Shown here in pieces: positions 37,956 through 46,241 of a stretch of DNA of 64,000 bases. The stretch covers positions 3,266,780 through 3,330,779 of the forward strand of contig NZ_LN831197.1 of the NCBI RefSeq assembly GCF_001375535.1. The letters are read 5' to 3'. The notes below the pieces were generated by a model, which was given only the letters and a program-made list of their open reading frames with translations, was not told the origin of the DNA and searched no databases. Origin of the DNA: Bacillus niameyensis (lineage in GTDB: Bacteria > Bacillota > Bacilli > Bacillales > Bacillaceae_C). The position numbers and the translations under genes are program-made. Within the stretch, counting starts at the first letter, position 1, and each line of letters opens with the position of its first letter.

Positions 37956-38987
37956 ATGGTGAGACTAAAAGACATTGCAGAGCATGTTGGGGTTTCTATT
38001 TCAACTGTTTCTCGCGTAATTAAAAATGATAGAAGTAGGAGTGTGCATCCTGATACGAGAAAAAAAGTATGGGATGCTGTTAAGGAATTAGGTTATGTTC
38101 CTAATCTAAATGCTAGAAGTTTGGTAACAGGTAAGGATCTAGATGAGTACAAAAAAAGAACGATGAAAATTGGATGGGTGGCCAATCCAAAAACTGCTGA
38201 AATGAATCCCTACTACTCTAGTATTTATTCTGGGATTAGCGATACGATCAGCCAATTGGAATATACTTTAGTTAATATTAATAAAGATGATTTGGATGAA
38301 GACTCGAGACTTCTAGAAATACTCCATGAATCAGGGATCGAAGGTTTAATCCTTCTCGATAAACTTGATCAGGATTTGGTCGAGTTTATTCAGCAATATA
38401 TCCCTGTTGTAGGAATAGACTATTCATATACGGAAGAGTCGATTACAGTTGTCGATTTTGATCGAATTGCAGCAGCCAAAAAAGCTGTAGGCCATTTAAT
38501 TAATGCTGGTCATACACAAATTGGATTTATCGGTGGTGGTATAGGGGAAAGAAACGAAAATCTCTCCCTTGAAAAAAGATTTCAGGGATATAGGTTAGCG
38601 TTAGAAGAGACTGGCATTAACTTTCAAGAGGATTGGGTAATTAATACATTCTGGAGTATTGAACATAGCTATTTAGGAATGCAGCAAATTTTAAAGCAGG
38701 AAGTATTGCCGACTGCTATGTTTTGCGCAAGTGACCTAATGGCTATTGCAGCAATGCGGGCAGTATATGAACATGGCCTTAAAATTCCCAATGATATGGC
38801 GTTTATTGGCTTTGATAATATTGAAATGGCAAAATACTCAACGCCACCCCTTACCTCAATGAATATTCCTAAATATGAAATGGGAGAAATAGCGGCAAAG
38901 ACAGTTATTGATATGGTTGAAAAAAGACTCGATATTCCTATCAAAATTTTATTACCCTTTGAGTTAATAATTCGTGAATCCTGCTAA
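37956..38987 (+). CDS. LacI/GalR-family regulator
   Basis: A 343-residue repressor-type protein. Residues 1-60 form the LacI helix-turn-helix with hinge (MVRLKDIAEHVGVSISTVSR; LGYVPNLNARSLVTG) and the rest a periplasmic-binding-like effector domain (AVGHLINAGHTQIGFIGG; FCASDLMAIAAMRAVYEHG; GFDNIEMAKYSTPPLTS). The pattern resembles EbgR/GalR-type regulators of galactoside use. ATG 37956 with TGAGGGAA. Probable targets are the oxidoreductase and importer genes, each preceded by the motif AACGTTTGGAT (inference). Confidence 0.9.
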   Translation: MVRLKDIAEHVGVSISTVSRVIKNDRSRSVHPDTRKKVWDAVKELGYVPNLNARSLVTGKDLDEYKKRTMKIGWVANPKTAEMNPYYSSIYSGISDTISQLEYTLVNINKDDLDEDSRLLEILHESGIEGLILLDKLDQDLVEFIQQYIPVVGIDYSYTEESITVVDFDRIAAAKKAVGHLINAGHTQIGFIGGGIGERNENLSLEKRFQGYRLALEETGINFQEDWVINTFWSIEHSYLGMQQILKQEVLPTAMFCASDLMAIAAMRAVYEHGLKIPNDMAFIGFDNIEMAKYSTPPLTSMNIPKYEMGEIAAKTVIDMVEKRLDIPIKILLPFELIIRESC

Positions 38988-38995
38988 TTTAGGAA

Positions 38996-39004
38996 AACGT
39001 TTGG
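38996..39004 (+). promoter_or_regulatory. Operator-like motif AACGTTTGG, site 1
   Basis: AAAACGTTTGGCTT, nine bases after the LacI stop codon. Same core as sites 2 and 3 but diverges after TTTGG, so it is the weakest of the three. Confidence 0.35.
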
Positions 39005-39029
39005 CTTAAGAAAAAGACAGTTGAATATT

Positions 39030-39069
39030 CCCTAAAACTAGAATAATAAGCAATATTCTGGTTTTAGGG
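39030..39069 (+). other. Hairpin after the LacI gene
   Basis: 16-bp near-perfect stem from CCCTAAAACTAGAATA to TATTCTGGTTTTAGGG with an 8-base loop. No T-run, so a possible mRNA 3'-end structure rather than a strong terminator. Confidence 0.55.
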
Positions 39070-39079
39070 TAAAAACCCA

Positions 39080-39136
39080 TTGACAGCCTCTACTATGGGT
39101 GATATCTTATATGTAAATTTGATGAAAACGTTATCA
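39080..39136 (+). promoter_or_regulatory. SigA-type promoter with perfect cre site before the oxidoreductase
   Basis: TTGACA (39080-39085), 17-base spacer, TATCTT (39103-39108). TGAAAACGTTATCA at 39123-39136 matches all fixed positions of the CcpA cre consensus and lies just past the expected start point, a position that gives glucose repression. Confidence 0.75.
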
Positions 39137-39254
39137 AGTGTTTTCCTTTAACTATGATGAATGGGTTATTCTTTTTCTCATACATTTCAATAACTCTGGA
39201 AAACTATCTTTAAACTTTTCATCGCTTTTACTATTTAATATGTATTTTTTTGGC

Positions 39255-39265
39255 AACGTTTGGAT
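39255..39265 (+). promoter_or_regulatory. Operator-like motif AACGTTTGGAT, site 2
   Basis: TGGCAACGTTTGGATTGA between the promoter/cre and the start of the oxidoreductase gene. Shares an 11-mer with site 3 before the ABC importer; probable LacI-family binding site. Confidence 0.5.
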
Positions 39266-39313
39266 TGATTTTGGAGAATATACTGTTATATTCCATTTTT
39301 GGAGGGGAAAATT

Positions 39314-40465
39314 GTGAAAAAGGTAAGAATGGGTATTATTGGTGCTGGTTTAAGAAGTGGAATCGCTAAACACTGGCATGATCCAAATGGTGAATCTGTT
39401 GTTGTAGGTGTTGCAGATATTTCAGAGGAACGCTTAGAGAAATTCAAAGAGAATATTAATCCAGATGTTTTTGCAACAACGGATTATCGTGAACTTTTGA
39501 AACTAGAAGATATTGATGCTGTTGCCATAACTTCGCCGGACCATTTACACGAGGAGCATGCTATTGCTGCACTTGAGGCCGGAAAGCATGTTTACTGTGA
39601 AAAGCCATTAGCTATTACGGTAGAGGGCTGTGACCGAATTATTGAAACAGCCGAAAGGACAGGCAAGCATTTAATGGTTGGCTTTAACATGCGCTATATG
39701 AACATGTATCAAACGATGAAAGGGATCATTGATTCAGGCGTATTAGGAGATCTAAAAGCTGTCTGGGTTCGACATTTTGTTGGTTATGGAGGCTATTTCT
39801 ACTATCATGACTGGCATGGGAATTCAAAGAATACCACTTCCCTTCTGCTTCAAAAAGGATCACATGATATTGATGTCATCCATTGGCTAACGGGTCAGTA
39901 TACAAAGAAAGTAACCGCTTTTGGTAGTCTTGATTATTATGGTGGAGACAAGCCTAATAGTCTTACCTGTCCAGAATGTGATTTGAAAGATACGTGTCCA
40001 GATTATAGTCCTCATACGTTGATTGAATGTGCATTCCGTGAAGAGATTGACGTAGAAGATAATAATATGGTTCTGATGGAGTTAGAGGGAGGAATTAAAG
40101 CATCCTATCTACAATGCCACTTTACACCAGACTACCAACGAAACTATGTCTTTATCGGAACGAAAGGGCGTATGGAGAACTCGGAATTGGATGGAAAGAT
40201 CTATGTAAAGACAAGAAAATCCAATTCATGGCAGGAAAATAGCGATGTTGTTTATGAGATGAAAAAGACAACAGGTGGACATGGCGGTGCTGATCCGAAA
40301 ATATGTCGTGACTTTATCAATCTAGTTCTCTATAATAAGCAGCCGTTGACAAGCCCAAGTGCTGGAAGAATGAGTGTAGCAGTTGGTTGTGCCGCGACTG
40401 AGTCCATTAGAGCGGGTGGAAAGGTTATAGATATTAGTCAAGAGTCCACAGTAACTAATATATAA
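39314..40465 (+). CDS. Gfo/Idh/MocA-family oxidoreductase
   Basis: A 383-residue NAD(P)-dependent sugar oxidoreductase. N-terminal Rossmann fold with MGIIGAGLRSGIAKHWHD, then the family motif HVYCEKPLAITVEGCDR (EKP lysine) and the substrate-domain sequence LLLQKGSHDIDVIHWLTG (catalytic His/Asp). An insertion with four cysteines, CPECDLKDTC, suggests a bound metal or structural disulfide as in a subset of the family. GTG at 39314 after GGAGGGG. Substrate not known; the position next to a LacI gene and glycan genes points to a sugar or an oxidised sugar. Confidence 0.88.
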   Translation: MKKVRMGIIGAGLRSGIAKHWHDPNGESVVVGVADISEERLEKFKENINPDVFATTDYRELLKLEDIDAVAITSPDHLHEEHAIAALEAGKHVYCEKPLAITVEGCDRIIETAERTGKHLMVGFNMRYMNMYQTMKGIIDSGVLGDLKAVWVRHFVGYGGYFYYHDWHGNSKNTTSLLLQKGSHDIDVIHWLTGQYTKKVTAFGSLDYYGGDKPNSLTCPECDLKDTCPDYSPHTLIECAFREEIDVEDNNMVLMELEGGIKASYLQCHFTPDYQRNYVFIGTKGRMENSELDGKIYVKTRKSNSWQENSDVVYEMKKTTGGHGGADPKICRDFINLVLYNKQPLTSPSAGRMSVAVGCAATESIRAGGKVIDISQESTVTNI

Positions 40466-41095
40466 ACATAAAGTAAGGAGTTTTTCGGAAACTAGGTGAA
40501 GTATACCGTTGATGAAAGCCTACACATTATATAGACAAGAGATGTGGAGGAGCCGTTGGCGGTATACTTGAACCCAACAATATTGAAGGTCGACTGATCG
40601 AAAGGTATTGTGCTAATAGCGGTCATAGTCTCGGGCACTATTAGGCAAGTAAGTCTGCAAAAAACATTCTATGCACTAACGAAACTTTTAAAGGACGTAT
40701 TATTTTCTCCTTGCATAAACATCAAGAAGTGTCCTCGTTTTAAATAAGCTCAGTCCTGGGCAACCCACCTAATAGATAATTCGGAGCATGATTCAATAAC
40801 AGACAGAAAGATGAATGCGTCTAATCCGCAATGGATAAGGCCTCTACATCTAAATTATTCAAAATATTCGCCCTACTGGTTATACCATCACATCACTGAT
40901 TGTTATCCCTTGATAAAGTATTTTTAAAACATTAGGAGTTTTGTTATCCGCAGATGAATGTATTTGAATCGGTTCTTTAATCTATTTTGGAATAGCGCTT
41001 TTAGGGGGTGATTGGAAAAATTGACCTACTCAAAAAATATGAACAAATCTAGTTGTAACGCTTAACTAAACTTTAAATGATTGGGGGATTATTAG
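40466..41095. other. 630-bp gap with no intact gene; decayed coding-like fragments
   Basis: No frame over about 35 codons has a good start. Short coding-like pieces occur in several frames: a minus-strand stretch (about 40680-40930) that reads as protein broken by stops, and AAGTATACCG / CGGTATACTT inverted at 40499-40508 and 40560-40569. A GGGGGAT ribosome binding site at the right end belongs to the next gene. The leader for the lipoprotein probably lies in the last 150 bases. Confidence 0.4.
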
Positions 41096-42436
41096 ATGAT
41101 TAGTCGAAAAAAACGCAGTTTGGTATTTATTATTTTAATTGGATTATTATTAATATTTACAGCATGTTCAAAAGGAACAGAAGATGTTGGCGGCAATGCT
41201 GACCAAAACGATAATGACAAAGGCAATGATACAGCTACTAACACAGACGTTGGTGATGGCGAAAGGGAAAAGGTAACCATTAAGATAGCATTTCCGCTAA
41301 GTGAAGAATGGTTTGATGCAAGATTCGGTACAACGGATGAAAAATTAGAACATATTGATCTTGAATATGTTCCGTATGGAGGAACATCAGAAGCCTTACA
41401 AGAAATGTTTGCGGAGGATATACAACCCGACATTATAGTTGGTGATTATCCACCTATTAAGGAATTAAAACTTGGATATCCACTTGACGACTTAGCTGAA
41501 AAGCATGGTTTTGATTTAAATCGATTTGATCCTTCACTACTTTCATTTATGCGGTCGTTGGATGATGAAGGGAAAGTTGCTGGCTTTCCTGACGGAGGAT
41601 CGTTTTTTGGACTTTATTATAATAAAGATGTTTTTGATGCTCTCGGTAAAGAATATCCAGATCCTAAAGTGCCGATGACTTGGGATGAGATGCTAGATTT
41701 GGCGAGAGAAATGACGGTGAAACAAGGAGAAACTCAATACATTGGACTTGGAGGAGGAATAGGTGTTGCTCTAGCGCAATTTGCTCCCCGGAAAACAGAC
41801 CCTGACACAGGGGAAGTGTTATTGGAAAAAAATCAAGCGTTTAAGAGATATCTAGATTTATATGAACAATGGATGAATATTCCTGGTATGAAGGATCCCG
41901 AACTTCCAAGTTTTGCGGAAGACCAAACAGTCGCTATGTTCATTGCTTCAAATAACTTTTTTTCTTGGGGATTTGGAAACCCTGATCCAGAAGAAATCGA
42001 ACAGTTTGATTTAGCTCCGATTCCGGTATGGTCAGATCTACCAACTGCTACACCTGCTAAAAATGCATGGCCTATGGTTATTGCTAATTATAGTGAACAT
42101 AAAGATGAGGCCTTTGAAGTATTGATGACTTATATGGACCCAGAAATACAAATAGGAATGGCTAAATCAATGATGCTCCAAACACCTTTAATAGATTCTG
42201 AAATACTTGAAAATTATGCGTCCGAAGTTCCTTCATATGAGGGGAAAAATATCGAGGCTTATTTCTTTGGTGAATCGGCTGAGTATGAAGGCAGACAAAG
42301 CAATTGGGATCAATACGTTGATATCGGGGAAGCTGAAAGGAAAATCAGGGAAGAAAATATGGACGTTGTTACAGTCCTAAGAGAATTAGCTGAAGAATCC
42401 GATGGGAAAATAAAAGAAGCTATGGGTGCTCAATGA
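41096..42436 (+). CDS. ABC transporter sugar-binding lipoprotein, orphan; possible recent C-terminal truncation
   Basis: A 446-residue extracellular solute-binding protein of family 1. Lipoprotein signal with lipobox FTAC, lipidated Cys24. The mature part has the family hinge features FPDGGSFFGLYYNKDVFDALG and VPMTWDEMLDLAREM. No permease lies next to it; the nearest permease genes (44.4 kb) carry their own binding protein. The stop TGA at 42434-42436 is followed in the same frame by 16 more sense codons, reading MYEEADAAIKTAKEKN and then TAG at 42485-42487, which looks like the normal C-terminal helix of such proteins. ATG 41096 after GGGGGATT. Confidence 0.88.
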   Translation: MISRKKRSLVFIILIGLLLIFTACSKGTEDVGGNADQNDNDKGNDTATNTDVGDGEREKVTIKIAFPLSEEWFDARFGTTDEKLEHIDLEYVPYGGTSEALQEMFAEDIQPDIIVGDYPPIKELKLGYPLDDLAEKHGFDLNRFDPSLLSFMRSLDDEGKVAGFPDGGSFFGLYYNKDVFDALGKEYPDPKVPMTWDEMLDLAREMTVKQGETQYIGLGGGIGVALAQFAPRKTDPDTGEVLLEKNQAFKRYLDLYEQWMNIPGMKDPELPSFAEDQTVAMFIASNNFFSWGFGNPDPEEIEQFDLAPIPVWSDLPTATPAKNAWPMVIANYSEHKDEAFEVLMTYMDPEIQIGMAKSMMLQTPLIDSEILENYASEVPSYEGKNIEAYFFGESAEYEGRQSNWDQYVDIGEAERKIREENMDVVTVLRELAEESDGKIKEAMGAQ

Positions 42437-42487
42437 ATGTATGAAGAGGCTGATGCGGCAATAAAAACTGCTAAAGAAAAGAACTAG
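42437..42487 (+). pseudogene. In-frame continuation of the lipoprotein beyond its TGA
   Basis: Seventeen codons directly after the TGA, in the same frame, encode MYEEADAAIKTAKEKN and stop. The composition (alternating A, E, K) is that of a terminal amphipathic helix in family 1 binding proteins. Either the TGA is a recent nonsense mutation, a sequencing error, or the resemblance is chance. Confidence 0.55.
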
Positions 42488-42535
42488 GATAATAGGGCTT
42501 ACACATGCGTTTGCCTAAGCTGAAGCAATAAAGGG

Positions 42536-42560
42536 GAAGGTATTGTCTGTCAATACCTTC
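42536..42560 (+). other. Hairpin between the lipoprotein and M60 genes
   Basis: GAAGGTATTG / CAATACCTTC with a 5-base loop; followed by TTGACC rather than a T-run, so a weak terminator. Confidence 0.5.
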
Positions 42561-42630
42561 TTGACCTTTGAGAACATGATAACCTTGGAAACTCCAATAA
42601 TACTATATTAGTTTTGAAAGGATGAAAGAA

Positions 42631-43857
42631 TTGACATCAGAATCCACTCAACTTTTACAAAAGACAATTGAATTAGAACAACATGGTACTTTGGCAGCGG
42701 AACGGGAACGACTGCGCGTTTCTTTTGGGCCATCTTATTATCAACCGACCGGATGCTTTATAAAGAAAGGTGAAAAGTTTCAAGTCGTTCTCCATGAAAC
42801 GGATCAAACGCTTTTACCACGAATTGTTATTTCACCAGCCATATTAACGGAATATAAAATTGCAGCAAACGAAGGAACAGAGCTTAAAGTAGGAGAAAAT
42901 GAAATCGAAGCACCTGAAGGCGGGATCCTATATTTTATTAATGAAAGTACACCAACTGAACTTCCAGCAAAAGTCACGATTAGTGGGGGGCGTAGTTTTC
43001 CAACGTTTGAATTAGGTAAAACAACTGTATCTGAATGGGAAGAACAATTAAAAAATTGTGCAGATGCTCCTGTGTTTGAACTGCTAACAAGCAAGGTCAT
43101 GATTACGGCTGGAATGAATTTTGCAGAGTTAGTCCCAGATCCAACCAATATTTTGGAAGCCCACGATAAAGTAGTTGAACTTCAAGCTCAGTTATCTGGT
43201 TTATCCTTAGATGATGAGGAGATTCATCAACCAACAAAATTCCGCTATCATTTTAGACAAACAAAAGAGCCAGGTTATTATATGTACGCTTACTTTAATC
43301 ATACTGCCTACTCCGAAGAGGGGATGCCTTTTATTTTGGATGTTAATAAATTTAAGAATGACGGTTGGGGCCCTTGGCACGAACTCGGACATGTTCACCA
43401 GCAAACAGCCTGGACGCCAGATATGTTCGTAGAGGTAACAGTAAATTTATTTAGTCTTACTGTCCAAAGGTACTTTGGCGGTAATTCTCGTTTAGAGGTG
43501 GACGGTGTTTATGATAAAGCTTTTGCGTACTTAGAATCTGAACAGAAGGATTTTGCTAATCTGGATGTTTGGGAGAAGCTCGTAATGCTTTGGCAATTAG
43601 AACTTGCATATGGAAGATCGTATTATCCTTCGATTTTTAGAATGATTCGTGAAACGCCTATAAGTGAAATTCCTAAAACAGATGAAGAAAGGCTCCAAAA
43701 AATTATACTCTGGACTTCAAAGGCTGCAAAACAGAATCTTATGCCTGTTTTTGCAAAATGGGGCCTTACTCCTACAGAAGAAATTAAACAGCAAATCCTT
43801 GAATTAGATCTGATGGAACTCAATCAGGAAGTTTGGAAGTTAAGAGACGATCAATAG
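42631..43857 (+). CDS. M60-family (mucinase/enhancin-like) metallopeptidase without signal peptide
   Basis: A 408-residue zinc peptidase of the family that cleaves O-glycosylated, mucin-like proteins. The N-terminal beta domain has RLRVSFGPSYYQPTG and GGILYFINES; the zinc site is HELGHVHQQ with first His at residue 250, followed by the third-ligand region MFVEVTVNLFSLT. Very similar along its whole length to the secreted enzyme at 53206. TTG 42631 is preferred as start because GAAAGG lies eight bases upstream; the ATG at 42622 touches that site. Either way there is no export signal and the product should remain in the cytosol, perhaps to cut imported glycopeptides. Confidence 0.88.
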   Translation: MTSESTQLLQKTIELEQHGTLAAERERLRVSFGPSYYQPTGCFIKKGEKFQVVLHETDQTLLPRIVISPAILTEYKIAANEGTELKVGENEIEAPEGGILYFINESTPTELPAKVTISGGRSFPTFELGKTTVSEWEEQLKNCADAPVFELLTSKVMITAGMNFAELVPDPTNILEAHDKVVELQAQLSGLSLDDEEIHQPTKFRYHFRQTKEPGYYMYAYFNHTAYSEEGMPFILDVNKFKNDGWGPWHELGHVHQQTAWTPDMFVEVTVNLFSLTVQRYFGGNSRLEVDGVYDKAFAYLESEQKDFANLDVWEKLVMLWQLELAYGRSYYPSIFRMIRETPISEIPKTDEERLQKIILWTSKAAKQNLMPVFAKWGLTPTEEIKQQILELDLMELNQEVWKLRDDQ

Positions 43858-43876
43858 TTTCATACGGCTGTAACAT

Positions 43877-43915
43877 ACTTCCTTATTCCAAATGGTAAGG
43901 AAGTTCTTATTTTTC
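43877..43915 (+). terminator. Terminator after the cytosolic M60 gene
   Basis: ACTTCCTTA / TAAGGAAGT stem with TCTTATTTTT after it. Confidence 0.85.
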
Positions 43916-43957
43916 ATTAAGGTTTGGTGAAGTAATAATTTAAAAATTACAAACATA

Positions 43958-44029
43958 TTGACATCTAACAACTAACAAAGTTATATTCTACTTAATGCAC
44001 CCTGAATTTTCGGAATGTAAACGCTGTCA
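43958..44029 (+). promoter_or_regulatory. SigA-type promoter with perfect cre site before the ABC importer
   Basis: TTGACA (43958-43963), 18-base spacer, TATATT (43982-43987). TGTAAACGCTGTCA at 44016-44029 matches the cre consensus at every fixed position and lies about 20 bases after the expected start point, which would repress the importer when glucose is present. The rest of the 500-bp gap up to 44358 holds operator site 3 and a long leader with no clear frame. Confidence 0.78.
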
Positions 44030-44101
44030 AGTAGGTTGATAGAACTATAAATCAATATTCATAAAGTCTAGTGAGTAATATTTTTATTTGCATACTTGGA
44101 T

Positions 44102-44112
44102 AACGTTTGGAT
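44102..44112 (+). promoter_or_regulatory. Operator-like motif AACGTTTGGAT, site 3
   Basis: TTGGATAACGTTTGGATATA; identical 11-mer to the site before the oxidoreductase gene and likewise downstream of a promoter with a cre site. Confidence 0.5.
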
Positions 44113-44358
44113 ATACATAGGAAAAAAGAATGCTTATAGGGATGGATGTAAACAAATCATGTGAAAGGAGTGATGATTATCGAATTTCTTTAAAGGAATA
44201 GTGTAAAAGCGAAAAATGGAAATGAGCAATGCAGGCCAGAGAAATGGAATAGCCAAAACCTAGGTATGGTCTGATGAAAAACAAGTATTATGGGATTTCT
44301 TAAGAAGACATGTAAGTTTCAGAACGAAGATGTATTTACAAAATCAGGGGGTGATAAT

Positions 44359-45333
44359 TTGAGTGCAGAGAATACAAAGAGCATTCATGAGCCTGAAATT
44401 TCAGCAAAACATTTATCGTTAAAGAAGCCAAAGGGGTCCCAATGGAAGGGGATTTTAAAAAACTGGGATCTATACTTATTAATATCACCAGTTATTCTTT
44501 ATTTTCTAATTTTCCACTACTTCCCAATGTATGGGATCCAAATCGCCTTTAAGGATTTTGTTGCGACAAAGGGGATCTGGGGAAGTGAGTGGGTAGGGGC
44601 TAAGCATTTTCAACGTTTTTTTGACAGTTATTTCTTTTGGAGGTTGATTAAGAATACATTTGGAATTGGAATATACACATTATTGGTAGCGTTCCCAATT
44701 CCTATCTTAATAGCACTTATGCTAAATGAAGTGCGGGTATCAAAATTTAAAAGAACGGTGCAAACGATTATTTATGCTCCTCACTTTCTATCGACTGTTG
44801 TTGTCGTAGGGATGCTGATGCTCTTTTTAAAACCAGATGGGATGATTAACCAGATCGTTACTTTAATAGGTGGAACTCCAGTTGATTTCATAAGTGAGCC
44901 TGCTTGGTTTAAAACGATTTATGTTTTTTCTGATGTTTGGCAGACGATGGGGTGGAGTTCGATTATATATCTCGCTGCTTTAACTGGCGTTGACTATCAG
45001 TTACATGAATCGGCGATGCTCGACGGTGCTTCAAGACTGCAAAGAATTTGGCATATCAATATCCCATCTATTTTACCAACAATTGTCATTCTCTTTATCT
45101 TAAATGCCGGCTCTGTCATGGCAGTCGGGTTTGAAAAAATTTATTTAATGCAAAACACATTAAATATGGTGTCATCCGACGTCATTTCCACTTTCGTTTA
45201 CCGAAGCGGAATATTGGAAGCGCAATATAGCTTTTCTGCCGCAATTGGATTATTTAACTCTTTAATCAACTTTACAATGCTTGTAATGGTCAACTATTTC
45301 TCTAAAAAGGTTAGTGAGACAAGCTTATGGTAG
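44359..45333 (+). CDS. Carbohydrate ABC transporter permease, LplB-like
   Basis: A 324-residue inner-membrane permease with six membrane segments. The EAA loop that contacts the ATPase is seen in HESAMLDGASRLQRIWHINIPS. N-terminal LYLLISPVILYFLIFHYFPM and PMYGIQIAFKDFVATKGI are typical of the LplB (COG4209) group that imports complex oligosaccharides or glycan fragments. Start TTG 44359 after GGGGGTG; an upstream ATG at 44290 has no site. No ATPase gene is present, as usual for systems that share an MsmX-type ATPase. Confidence 0.88.
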   Translation: MSAENTKSIHEPEISAKHLSLKKPKGSQWKGILKNWDLYLLISPVILYFLIFHYFPMYGIQIAFKDFVATKGIWGSEWVGAKHFQRFFDSYFFWRLIKNTFGIGIYTLLVAFPIPILIALMLNEVRVSKFKRTVQTIIYAPHFLSTVVVVGMLMLFLKPDGMINQIVTLIGGTPVDFISEPAWFKTIYVFSDVWQTMGWSSIIYLAALTGVDYQLHESAMLDGASRLQRIWHINIPSILPTIVILFILNAGSVMAVGFEKIYLMQNTLNMVSSDVISTFVYRSGILEAQYSFSAAIGLFNSLINFTMLVMVNYFSKKVSETSLW

Positions 45334-45345
45334 GAGGCGATGCAA

Positions 45346-46227
45346 ATGTTTGATACGAAAGCGGATAAAGTATTCAACGTAGCGAATTATATCTTTCTAA
45401 CCATTATTTTATTATTAGTCTTATATCCATTGATTTTTGTATTAAGCGCCTCCTTAAGTAATCCTGCTCTTGTACTAAAAGGCGAGATGTGGCTTTGGCC
45501 AAAGGAATTTACTCTGGAGTCATATGTAAAAGTATTTGAAAATAAAGGGATTCTCAACGGATTTTATAATACTTTCAAATATACAATCATTGGAACGACT
45601 ATTAATGTAGTACTTACGATTATGGCGGCCTATCCACTATCTAGAAAAGACTTTCGTGGAAGAAATTTAATAATGGCGATGTTCGTTTTTACGATGTTTT
45701 TTAGCGGCGGTCTAATCCCAACTTACTTGCTCATTCAAAGTTTAGGAATGATCGATACACTTTGGGTAATGGTTATTCCAAATGCAGTAGCCGTATGGAA
45801 TATCATTATTATGAGGACATTCTTTCAATCTACTATTCCCGAAGAACTTAGGGAGTCAGCGATGTTGGATGGGTGCGGCAATATGGGAATCTTGCTAAAA
45901 ATTGTTCTGCCGCTGTCACTACCCGTTATTGCCGTTATGGTGTTGTTCTATGCTGTAGGGCATTGGAACTCTTATTTTCAAGCATTGATTTATCTACAGA
46001 GTCGCGATAATTTTCCTCTTCAATTAATCCTAAGAGAAATACTCATCCAAGGCCAGACTGACGACCTGATTCAAGGGACGGAAGAAACACTCATCAAACA
46101 ACAACTAAGCGTTGAAGGATTAAAATATGCTGTTCTCATTGTATCTGCGATTCCGATGTTAATCTTATATCCGTTTTTACAACGTTATTTTGTTAAGGGA
46201 ATTATGATTGGATCTATTAAAGGTTAA
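45346..46227 (+). CDS. Carbohydrate ABC transporter permease, LplC/YtcP-like
   Basis: A 293-residue permease, partner of the previous gene. Six hydrophobic segments; EAA loop in ELRESAMLDGCGNMGILLKI; terminal FLQRYFVKGIMIGSIKG is the standard end of this family. Start at ATG 45346, eight bases after GGAGG; the ATG at 45340 is only two bases after it. Twelve bp separate it from the LplB-like gene. Confidence 0.9.
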   Translation: MFDTKADKVFNVANYIFLTIILLLVLYPLIFVLSASLSNPALVLKGEMWLWPKEFTLESYVKVFENKGILNGFYNTFKYTIIGTTINVVLTIMAAYPLSRKDFRGRNLIMAMFVFTMFFSGGLIPTYLLIQSLGMIDTLWVMVIPNAVAVWNIIIMRTFFQSTIPEELRESAMLDGCGNMGILLKIVLPLSLPVIAVMVLFYAVGHWNSYFQALIYLQSRDNFPLQLILREILIQGQTDDLIQGTEETLIKQQLSVEGLKYAVLIVSAIPMLILYPFLQRYFVKGIMIGSIKG

Positions 46228-46241
46228 AAGGGGGAAGTCAG

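Noticed and set aside
37790..38023. 77-codon frame before and into the LacI gene, with a cysteine-rich end
   Set aside because: Its second half is the LacI coding sequence in another frame and its start lies inside the terminator hairpin of the GH123 gene.
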